DNA of 6,287 nucleotides from Nanobdellota archaeon (lineage in GTDB: Archaea; Nanobdellota; Nanobdellia; Woesearchaeales; B3-WOES), in NCBI GenBank assembly GCA_023131705.1, contig JAGLZG010000256.1, positions 1-6,287 of the forward strand, in the 5' to 3' direction. Position 1 is the first letter of the stretch; each line of letters begins with the position of its first letter. A model generated the notes under the pieces. It ran no database searches. It was not told the DNA's origin and was given only the letters and a program-made list of their open reading frames with translations. The translations under genes and the position numbers were made by a program. Shown here one piece after another: positions 1 to 5,650 of this stretch.

Positions 1-444
1 CCTAACAAGGCGTTTGAAGCTTGTGAAAAGCTGACAAACAAGGATGACTGCTACTGGAATCTCGTACTCAATCTCAAAACAGCAAATCCCTCTGCTGCGC
101 TTACTGCATGCTCTAAACTACTGGTTAATGTAGATGAATGTTATTTTGATGTGGCAAGAGCTCTGCTTCTAACCGATGTTGATAAAGCAGTATCTATCTG
201 CGGGAAGATGGAATACACTATTAATAAAAATGACTGCTACATGATGATTGTCAATAGACCTGAAATTACATTGAAAAACCCAGATAAGGCAATAGAGGTT
301 TGCGGAAAGATTACCACAGATATGACTATGTGCTATGAAACCATAGCCAAAATCCTTACAGAGACTGACAAGGACAAGGCAGAGGAAGCGTGCGGTTACA
401 TTACTGAAGATGACTTCCGAACGCACTGCGAACAAATTTACGGC
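1..444 (+). repeat. Five tandem protein repeats of about 30 residues with paired cysteines
   Basis: Seen by aligning the translation to itself. First cysteines of successive units are 29, 30, 34 and 30 residues apart. Within a unit the two cysteines are 9, 10, 12, 10 and 12 residues apart. Four of five second cysteines are followed by Tyr, and Lys-Ala or Ala-Ala recurs four residues before the first cysteine in units 1-4. The last unit is degenerate: it has C-G-Y instead of C-G-K and lacks the Tyr after its second cysteine, typical of a capping repeat. The DNA itself is diverged between units, so these are old protein repeats and not recent DNA duplications. More units probably lie upstream of the window. 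Confidence 0.8.
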
Positions 445-447
445 TGA
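1..447 (+). CDS. Cysteine-paired helical-repeat protein, 3' end only (unknown function)
   Basis: The frame is open from the first base to a TGA at 445-447, giving the last 148 residues; the start and any signal peptide lie off the left edge. A GTG at 151 could be mistaken for a start, but the repeat pattern continues upstream of it, so it is internal. The visible part is five imperfect units of about 29-34 residues, each shaped like two short helices: a K-A-x3-C-x-K helix, a polar turn, then a C-Y helix. The ten cysteines are at visible residues 8/17, 37/47, 67/79, 101/111 and 131/143. No enzyme motif, membrane segment or coiled coil is visible. The regular pairing suggests disulfide-stapled helical hairpins, as in Sel1-like HcpC proteins, and so possibly an extracytoplasmic binding or scaffold role; that is inference. 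I do not recognise a named family. Composition matches the methylthiotransferase it converges on. Confidence 0.85.
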   Translation, partial: PNKAFEACEKLTNKDDCYWNLVLNLKTANPSAALTACSKLLVNVDECYFDVARALLLTDVDKAVSICGKMEYTINKNDCYMMIVNRPEITLKNPDKAIEVCGKITTDMTMCYETIAKILTETDKDKAEEACGYITEDDFRTHCEQIYG

Positions 448-474
448 TTATTTTTTTATTTTCTATTTTTCTTT
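448..474 (+). terminator. Archaeal-type oligo-T terminator of the repeat-protein gene
   Basis: Directly after the TGA come several T tracts on the plus strand (451-457, 459-462, 466-470, 472-474) with almost no other base and no strong stem-loop before them. That is the usual form of intrinsic termination by archaeal RNA polymerase. The opposite strand here is A-rich, so the same element should not terminate the convergent methylthiotransferase transcript. Confidence 0.65.
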
Positions 475-495
475 ACAATACAAACTTATATAGTT

Positions 496-1773
496 TTATT
501 CAACAACCTCACTAATCAAATAGTGCTTTGTAGCATCTATTATACTGACCTTTACCTTGTCTCCTATGTTGAAGCTTCCTTCTACAACAACTGGTTTGTA
601 GGCAAAGTTCCTGCCCATGAAAGTATTCCCTTTGCCCTTCTCATCTATTAATACTGTTGTTGTTTTGTTAAGCCATTTTTTGTTGATGCCATAGCCAATC
701 CAGTCAAAGACACTTGTCAGTAATCTGCTTCTGTTTTTTATTTCTTCACCCTTTACCTGTTCCATCTTAGCTGCCTCTGTTCCGGGCCTTGCTATAAACC
801 TTGATATGTTTATCACATCCGGCTTTATTTCTTCAATCAGGTTTAGAGAATCCTGAAACTGCTCTTTTGTTTCTGTTGGAAAGCCAGCGATAATATCTGT
901 TGCAATTGTTATGTTTTCAAAGCTTTCCCTGAAAGTTTCTACTATCTTCTTAAAATCCCCTGTTGTGTACAACCTTTTCATCTTTTTAAGGATTTCATCA
1001 TTTCCAGACTGGACAGGGATATGCAAAAACCTGAATATCTTTTTGTTTTTGTAGAGCTCAATTAAAGGTGTCAGCATCTCTATTGCATGGTTCGGGTTCA
1101 TCATGCCAATCCTTACCATAAAGTTAGCGTCAATATTGACAACATCTTTCAACAGTTCTATAAGATTTGAGTTAATATCTCTGCCATAGGCGCCTGTATC
1201 CTGGCTTGTGAGCCATATCTCTTTGCAGCCCTCTTCCAGCGCTTTTTTTATCTCCCTGATTATACTTTCTTTTGGATAAGATTTAAGCTTTCCTTTAATC
1301 AATTTTACAGAACAATAAGCGCAATAACCTAAGCAGCCGGAAGAGATTGGAATAATCCCTATGATCTTATTTTTTCTTATTTTTGGCAAGTTAATCTTTT
1401 CATCATCTGTTTTTGCCAAAATCTCTACAGGGTTGTCATTAAGGGTCTCTTCAACAACAGAGACTATCTCTTTTATATTATGAGTAGAGATTAAACTTGC
1501 ATCCGGAGCAATCTCCCTGATTTTGGGTATTGTGCTTTTAAGTATGCAGCCTGCTATAACAAACTTTTTATATTGAAATTTTTGCTTTAGTTTTTTTATC
1601 TCTCTTACTGCTGTAAAATCACCCTTGACAGTGCATATGTTTACAACAATAACATCAGCATTATCCGGCATATCAATTATTTCAAATCCTTTTTCTTTCA
1701 ATATGCCCTGCATTATCTCAGACTCTGAAAAATTAATGCTGCACCCCATTGTCTTAAAGTATATTTTTTCCAT
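496..1773 (-). CDS. tRNA t6A37 methylthiotransferase, archaeal-type (e-CDKAL / MtaB-like radical SAM enzyme)
   Basis: 425 residues, full length for the family. It is predicted to add a methylthio group to N6-threonylcarbamoyladenosine at position 37 of ANN-decoding tRNAs in the cytoplasm, using two [4Fe-4S] clusters and S-adenosylmethionine. Three regions are visible. The N-terminal MTTase domain (about 1-115) has the three auxiliary-cluster cysteines C11 (M-G-C-S), C47 (N-I-C-T-V-K) and C76 (A-G-C). The radical SAM domain (about 137-360) has the C147-x3-C151-x2-C154 motif in GCLGYCAYCSVK and the conserved H-I-P-V-Q-S-G-N block. A C-terminal TRAM RNA-binding domain (about 366-425) includes GRNFAYKPVVV. 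GCLGxCxYC followed by K-x-L-x-S-Y-P, and that TRAM sequence, favour the archaeal/eukaryotic CDKAL1-like branch over bacterial MiaB. No Shine-Dalgarno precedes the ATG, but a TATA-like element lies about 26 nt upstream, so the mRNA is probably leaderless. All catalytic cysteines are intact. The exact substrate is inferred from the family. Confidence 0.93.
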   Translation of the reverse strand: MEKIYFKTMGCSINFSESEIMQGILKEKGFEIIDMPDNADVIVVNICTVKGDFTAVREIKKLKQKFQYKKFVIAGCILKSTIPKIREIAPDASLISTHNIKEIVSVVEETLNDNPVEILAKTDDEKINLPKIRKNKIIGIIPISSGCLGYCAYCSVKLIKGKLKSYPKESIIREIKKALEEGCKEIWLTSQDTGAYGRDINSNLIELLKDVVNIDANFMVRIGMMNPNHAIEMLTPLIELYKNKKIFRFLHIPVQSGNDEILKKMKRLYTTGDFKKIVETFRESFENITIATDIIAGFPTETKEQFQDSLNLIEEIKPDVINISRFIARPGTEAAKMEQVKGEEIKNRSRLLTSVFDWIGYGINKKWLNKTTTVLIDEKGKGNTFMGRNFAYKPVVVEGSFNIGDKVKVSIIDATKHYLISEVVE

Positions 1774-1794
1774 AAGAAAAAGAATTGTAAATAT

Positions 1795-1803
1795 GTTTAA
1801 AAA
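1795..1803 (-). promoter_or_regulatory. TATA box (box A) for the methylthiotransferase gene
   Basis: On the minus strand the sequence TTTTTAAAC lies 22-30 nt upstream of the ATG at 1773, inside the 39-nt gap after the HD-GYP gene. Archaeal box A sits about 26 nt before the transcription start, so initiation would fall at or next to the ATG and give a leaderless mRNA. The absence of any purine-rich ribosome-binding site before the ATG agrees. Read-through from the HD-GYP gene is also possible. Confidence 0.45.
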
Positions 1804-1812
1804 GATATGGGT

Positions 1813-2580
1813 TCATTCAATAATTGACAAAAAAATATCAACTATTTTGGGGTCAAACATTGTTCCACTGCCTTTTTTTAATTCTTCTATAACCCCTTCA
1901 TTGTTTTTTTTGTCTTTATGATACCTTTTATCACTGCCCATAGCATCAGAGCTATCTGCCACTGCCATAATCCTTGCGCCAAGAGGTATATCTTTTTCTT
2001 TTAAACCATCAGGATAACCTTTTCCATCCCATCTTTCATGATGGTGGAGTATTATTTCAAGAATTAGATTATTGTATGGTTCAGGAACTTTTTTAATGTA
2101 CATCTCTATTAATCTTTTGCTTGCTTCTGGATGTCCCTCTTTAACCTCCTTATCCTTCTTTTGAAATTTATGATTAGAAAAATATTTTTTAGGCCAAAAA
2201 ATCTTTGAAATATCATGATGTGTGGTACAAAAATCCAATATTAACCTATGTATTAACTTATCTTCCTCTGGAATTTCAAGTTTTTGTATAATATAGCCAC
2301 AACCTACTTTAACTCTTTCCTGATGTCCTATCGTCCTAAATAGATATTCTCCGTGATTTATTGTCTTAATATATTCTCGATATCCTATTGCTTTAATTAG
2401 AGTGTTAATATATTCCGGATTATTTGTAATTTTTATAATCTTTTTTTCATTTTTAACATAATTTTTATTTAATTCTAATGATTCTATCATTATATTATAC
2501 AATTCCCTTCCTGAATTGTGTAATATTCCTCCTAAACTGGAATCTATCCTATTCATAAATAGTTGATCAGATAAACTCAT
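1813..2580 (-). CDS. HD-GYP domain protein (predicted cyclic-dinucleotide phosphodiesterase-like metal hydrolase)
   Basis: 255 residues; residues about 82-255 form an HD-GYP domain. Visible motifs, in order: H86-x2-R-V, the H122-D123 pair with K126, H150-P, the exact signature HHERWDGKGYP (H180, H181, D185, GYP at 188-190), I-P-L-G-A-R-I with D209, a D-K-R-Y block at 217-220 (usually D-R-P-Y) and F-D-P at 242-244. In bacteria this domain hydrolyses cyclic di-GMP, and in some cases cGAMP, with two or three metals. The residue four before H86 is Arg, where trinuclear members have Glu if my alignment holds, so a two-metal site is likelier. Residues 1-80 match no sensor or receiver domain I know; there is no signal peptide or membrane segment. 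The ATG is the first in frame after a TATA-like element, with no good Shine-Dalgarno. The 5' third is strikingly AT-rich. The fold is certain; the substrate is not, since cyclic di-GMP signalling is essentially bacterial. Confidence 0.88.
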   Translation of the reverse strand: MSLSDQLFMNRIDSSLGGILHNSGRELYNIMIESLELNKNYVKNEKKIIKITNNPEYINTLIKAIGYREYIKTINHGEYLFRTIGHQERVKVGCGYIIQKLEIPEEDKLIHRLILDFCTTHHDISKIFWPKKYFSNHKFQKKDKEVKEGHPEASKRLIEMYIKKVPEPYNNLILEIILHHHERWDGKGYPDGLKEKDIPLGARIMAVADSSDAMGSDKRYHKDKKNNEGVIEELKKGSGTMFDPKIVDIFLSIIE

Positions 2581-2604
2581 ATATAAATGTTACTACCTTA
2601 TGAT

Positions 2605-2616
2605 AAAAAATATAAA
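2605..2616 (-). promoter_or_regulatory. Probable TATA box for the HD-GYP gene
   Basis: On the minus strand TTTATATTTTTT lies 25-36 nt before the ATG at 2580, which would allow a leader of a few nucleotides. The weak AGGT near 2595-2598 is about 14 nt from the ATG, too far for a convincing ribosome-binding site. The whole 70-nt gap (2581-2650) is very AT-rich, so the exact box is uncertain and overlaps the presumed terminator of the upstream operon. Confidence 0.35.
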
Positions 2617-2625
2617 GATAAGAAA
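2605..2625 (-). terminator. T-rich termination region of the aminotransferase-PEPCK operon
   Basis: Starting about 26 nt after the PEP carboxykinase stop codon, the minus strand is a run of mostly T with a few A and C, ending in six consecutive T. No stem-loop precedes it, which fits archaeal oligo-T termination. The same bases may act as the TATA element of the next gene, so the two functions cannot be separated by reading alone. Confidence 0.35.
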
Positions 2626-2650
2626 TTAATACTTTTTTTATAAGAATTAT

Positions 2651-4462
2651 TTATTCTTTTTTCTTCGCTTCTTCCAGCCTTTCCTTTTCCTGATCCATGT
2701 GTTTTAAGAAAGCGCTCGGAATATCCATCTCATTTGTGAATATATTTTCTAATCTATTTATCTTATCCAAAAGTTTTTGTGTTCTTATCTTAAACTGTTC
2801 TTCATATTCTTCCCTGGTATATTCCCTGTTAAAAACATCCTCAAACAGTTTTTTTAAATCTTCATATTTAGGGATATAGCCAATTGGTGTTTCAATAGCA
2901 TCAAACTCATTATGAACACGCCCTTCCATCCATAAGAGCCATATTTTTTTATCTTCCATCCCATTAAGGAATTTGCCATCTTTGTTTTTTAGGAAATAGT
3001 TTGTTTTAAAGATTAAAGGCGGCTTGTCAAGGCTTTCTCCAAATTTTAGATGATTTTGAATGTAAACTCCTAATGGAATTACCAGAAAATCAAGGTTGGC
3101 CATTGGATTATGAACCCTATCACCCTCTTTTCCAATTGCTGCATAAGTTGTTTCAGACTCTAAACAAGCGCCAACATAGACACCGTGAGACCAACTTAGT
3201 GATTGAAAAACAGGAACAGATATGTCTGAATCCCTGCCACCATAGATAAACCCGCCAACTGAAACACCATTTGGGTCATCTGCTTTTTCATCAGCATTAT
3301 CAAGCTCATTTATTCTTATTGTATAACGTGCATTCTTATGCGCAGGCGGAACTTCTTTCTCATCAGGGCCTTTTTTTCCTTCTTTCCATTCTCCTAAAAA
3401 ATTATGACCTTCTTTAGGAAGTTCTTTTCCCATTCCAAGCCAGTAAGGAACATCCTCTTTTATTAAAACATTAGAAAAAATAAGCTCTCTCGGAGTTGTA
3501 AGCACTTTATATATTACAGGATCATCTTCAGGATTTACATCCTGTATTATTCCAAACATCCCGGACTCAACATTAACAGCGTATGCTGTTCCATCCTCTC
3601 CCGGCCTTATATATGCGATATCATCCCCAATGATTGTCTGCCCGGAAATCATTGCAGTAGATGTCTTGCCGCATGCTGAAGGAAAAGCTCCTGTAAAATA
3701 TGTTACCCTGTCTTTATCTTTTGGATGGACACCCATCACAAACATATGCTCGCAAAGCCAGTCTTCCCTGTTTGCCTTGCTGATTGCTAATCTTAAGGCA
3801 AGTTTCTTTAAACCGATGCTGTTTCCTGCGTACTCATTATTTACACTTAGGACCTTTTCTTCTTCCAGATCGATATAGATTCTTCTTTTATCAGTATTTT
3901 TGCTGTTGCCTTTTTCATCCGGTTCTCCTGCAGAATGTGTAAAAAAGAAAAAATCTTCTGAACCATTTAATCTTTTAAATTCTTCATAACCAGACCTGTA
4001 CAGTAAATCCTCGCTATGCGCGACATAGGCAGAATCTGTTATCTGCAGAGCAGGTATTGAAAATTTTGAGTTTAAAGGGCCTAAACAAAAAAACCTTACA
4101 AGCATCTCTTTGCCTTTCATGCTCCCGTCTAAAAATTCCAAAACCTCTTTAATTCCTTTTTCCCTGTCCCCGCAGTTTATGCATTTGCTCAGGCACAAAT
4201 TACCTGAGAGCAGAACCTTTGTGTTTGCTTTGTCTCTTGCCTGGTCATAGTATCCGTCAAAATGAATTGTATGCCCTTTTATCTTAAGCGGCTTTTCTTC
4301 TCCATTAGTCACTGCAAGATTTCTGACATGCCCTATATCTTCTTTAGAATCTGTTATGACAGTCATTTTTTCCGGCTTGCAAAGCTCAACATATTCTTTG
4401 ACTAATTTCATGACTTTAGGATTATTAAGCGCTTCCAGTTTTTTCATGTTTTCTTCGTTCAT
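2651..4462 (-). CDS. pckG: Phosphoenolpyruvate carboxykinase (GTP-type)
   Basis: 603 residues, the usual length for the GTP-dependent family. It interconverts oxaloacetate + GTP with phosphoenolpyruvate + CO2 + GDP in the cytoplasm, the entry step of gluconeogenesis (or an anaplerotic step in reverse). Signatures: R76 in the early substrate loop, Y-A-G-N-S with K219/K220 at 211-220, the metal-ligand region E-H-M with H239, the P-loop FPSACGKT at 260-267 with the GTP-type catalytic cysteine C264, the kinase-2 loop I-G-D-D at 278-281, and G-G-F-I-Y-G-G-R at 403-410. The SACGKT loop separates it from ATP-type PEPCK. Differences from animal enzymes include Y-A-G-N-S for Y-G-G-N-S and G-G-R-D for G-G-R-R; I take these as branch-specific. 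A C-x3-C-x2-C cluster at residues 90-97 is unexplained. The ATG overlaps the aminotransferase TGA as ATGA and follows a good Shine-Dalgarno; Met6 is a less likely start. Confidence 0.96.
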   Translation of the reverse strand: MNEENMKKLEALNNPKVMKLVKEYVELCKPEKMTVITDSKEDIGHVRNLAVTNGEEKPLKIKGHTIHFDGYYDQARDKANTKVLLSGNLCLSKCINCGDREKGIKEVLEFLDGSMKGKEMLVRFFCLGPLNSKFSIPALQITDSAYVAHSEDLLYRSGYEEFKRLNGSEDFFFFTHSAGEPDEKGNSKNTDKRRIYIDLEEEKVLSVNNEYAGNSIGLKKLALRLAISKANREDWLCEHMFVMGVHPKDKDRVTYFTGAFPSACGKTSTAMISGQTIIGDDIAYIRPGEDGTAYAVNVESGMFGIIQDVNPEDDPVIYKVLTTPRELIFSNVLIKEDVPYWLGMGKELPKEGHNFLGEWKEGKKGPDEKEVPPAHKNARYTIRINELDNADEKADDPNGVSVGGFIYGGRDSDISVPVFQSLSWSHGVYVGACLESETTYAAIGKEGDRVHNPMANLDFLVIPLGVYIQNHLKFGESLDKPPLIFKTNYFLKNKDGKFLNGMEDKKIWLLWMEGRVHNEFDAIETPIGYIPKYEDLKKLFEDVFNREYTREEYEEQFKIRTQKLLDKINRLENIFTNEMDIPSAFLKHMDQEKERLEEAKKKE

Positions 4463-5595
4463 TTGACAAACCCCTCTATTCTTTTTATGCCTTCTTCTAT
4501 CTGTTCCATAGATGCAGCATAACTTATCCTTATATAGTTTTCTTTGCCAAAATAAACGCCAGGGACAACAGCAACCTTTTCTTCTTCCAGTAATTTATTT
4601 GCAAAGTTTATAGAATCCTGATTTATGTGAGGGAAAACATAAAAAGCGCCATCCGGGTTACTGCATTTTAATCCAATTTCATTTAATCTTTTAACAATAA
4701 AATCTCTTCTTTTCCTGAATTCGTTTTTTCTTGTTTCAAGCTCTTCCTGAGAACCATTTAATGCTTCTATTGCAGCATCCTGTATTATTGATGTAGGGTT
4801 TGATGTGGATTGAGCCTGTATGTTTGACATTGCTTTTATTATCTCTGCCGGGCCTGCTGTATATCCGATTCTTAAGCCGGGCATTGCATAGGACTTTGAA
4901 ATCCCATTGACAGTCAGTGTTAATTTTTTTATATCTTCATTTAGTGATGCAATGCTGATGTGCTTTTTATCATAGATTATATTTTCATAGATTTCATCTG
5001 AGATGACATATATTCCTTTTTCAACAGCCAGCTCTGCTATTTTTTTTAATTCCTCATCATCAATAACAGCCCCTGTTGGGTTTGAAGGAGAATTTATTAT
5101 GATTATCTTTGTTTTACCTGTTATCTTTTCTTTTATCTTGTCTGATTTTATTTTGAAGTTTTCATCTGTTTCTGCAATAACCGGTGTTCCGTCTGCAAGA
5201 TTAACCTGCTCTGGATAAGAAACCCAGTAAGGAGAAGGGATTATTACTTCATCCCCTTTATCAACTAAAGCCTGCATTATATTATACAAAGAATGTTTTG
5301 CGCCGCAGCTTACAAGTATTTGGTCTGTTGTGTATTCTATGTTGTTTTCTCTTTTCAGCTTGTCTGATATTGCCTGTTTTAGTTCTGGTTTTCCAGAAGC
5401 AGGCGTGTATTTTGCATATCCTTTTTTATCAAGAGAATTAATTATTGCCTTTTTTATATTTCCTGTTGGCTCAAAATCAGGCTGTCCTGCTCCAAAGTCA
5501 ATAACATCTAAGCCTTGTTTTTTCATGGCCTTGGCTTTAGAACTGATTGCAAGGGTAGGACTTTCTTTGCAGTTCAGTGCTTTTTGTGATAACAT
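4459..5595 (-). CDS. aspC: Aspartate-type aminotransferase (class I/II, PLP-dependent)
   Basis: 378 residues, full length for the compact prokaryotic (subgroup Ib, Thermus-like) aspartate aminotransferases. Predicted reaction: aspartate + 2-oxoglutarate to oxaloacetate + glutamate, cytoplasmic, with pyridoxal phosphate. Visible residues: Y-T-P-A-S-G at 63-68, K100 in a C-G-A-K loop (the position of a substrate-carboxylate lysine in the Thermus enzyme, if aligned correctly), S-P-Y-W-V-S-Y-P at 121-128, N172 in N-P-T-G, D200 and Y203 in S-D-E-I-Y, the PLP Schiff-base lysine K234 in S-K-S-Y-A-M-P-G, and R356 in R-I-S-Y-A for the alpha-carboxylate. It is the first gene of an operon with PEP carboxykinase, which consumes oxaloacetate, and this context supports aspartate as substrate. 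Related enzymes accept prephenate, aromatic or other amino acids, so specificity remains an inference. A TATA box centred about 26 nt upstream suggests a leaderless mRNA; AGGTG ends one base before the ATG, too close to act. Confidence 0.93.
   Translation of the reverse strand: MLSQKALNCKESPTLAISSKAKAMKKQGLDVIDFGAGQPDFEPTGNIKKAIINSLDKKGYAKYTPASGKPELKQAISDKLKRENNIEYTTDQILVSCGAKHSLYNIMQALVDKGDEVIIPSPYWVSYPEQVNLADGTPVIAETDENFKIKSDKIKEKITGKTKIIIINSPSNPTGAVIDDEELKKIAELAVEKGIYVISDEIYENIIYDKKHISIASLNEDIKKLTLTVNGISKSYAMPGLRIGYTAGPAEIIKAMSNIQAQSTSNPTSIIQDAAIEALNGSQEELETRKNEFRKRRDFIVKRLNEIGLKCSNPDGAFYVFPHINQDSINFANKLLEEEKVAVVPGVYFGKENYIRISYAASMEQIEEGIKRIEGFVK
4471..4476 (-). promoter_or_regulatory. Ribosome-binding site that fixes the PEPCK start
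   Basis: On the minus strand GAGGGG lies 8 nt before the ATG at 4462, inside the last codons of the aminotransferase gene. It supports the ATGA-overlapping Met as the start rather than Met6. It is the only convincing Shine-Dalgarno in the window, and it serves the only gene that is clearly internal to an operon. Confidence 0.75.
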
Positions 5596-5615
5596 ACACC
5601 TGCAATAAAGAGGTT

Positions 5616-5627
5616 ATATTTAAATAT
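5616..5627. promoter_or_regulatory. Palindromic TATA box shared by divergent genes
   Basis: ATATTTAAATAT is a perfect 12-bp palindrome in the 55-nt gap between the divergent aminotransferase and metallophosphoesterase genes. Its centre is 26.5 nt from the A of the aminotransferase ATG and 29.5 nt from the A of the phosphoesterase ATG. Both match the archaeal box A to start-site distance, giving a leaderless or nearly leaderless mRNA in each direction. It is the only good TATA element in the gap. Confidence 0.6.
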
Positions 5628-5650
5628 TACAGTAAATTTTAGGATTTATT

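Noticed and set aside
169..435. Minus-strand 88-codon open frame
   Set aside because: It lies antisense to the repeat protein, resembles no family, and has no promoter or ribosome-binding site; it is a shadow frame.
151..447. GTG at 151 as the start of a 98-residue gene
   Set aside because: The same frame is open to base 1 and the cysteine repeat continues upstream of 151, so this is an internal codon of a longer gene.
482..496. Small inverted repeat (AAACT ... AGTTT, 5-bp stem, 5-nt loop) in the convergent gap
   Set aside because: The stem is short and A/T-rich, it is not followed by a T tract on the minus strand, and such repeats are expected by chance in this composition.
1625..1921. Plus-strand open frame spanning the junction of the HD-GYP and methylthiotransferase genes
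   Set aside because: It is antisense to two well-supported genes and has no recognisable domain or start signal.
4171..4194. C-x3-C-x2-C in PEPCK as a radical SAM site
   Set aside because: The spacing matches by chance; the protein is unmistakably PEPCK with no radical SAM fold or SAM-binding motifs.
5641..5644. AGGA as the Shine-Dalgarno of the phosphoesterase
   Set aside because: The match is only four bases, and the TATA position predicts that the transcript begins downstream of it, so I do not annotate it.
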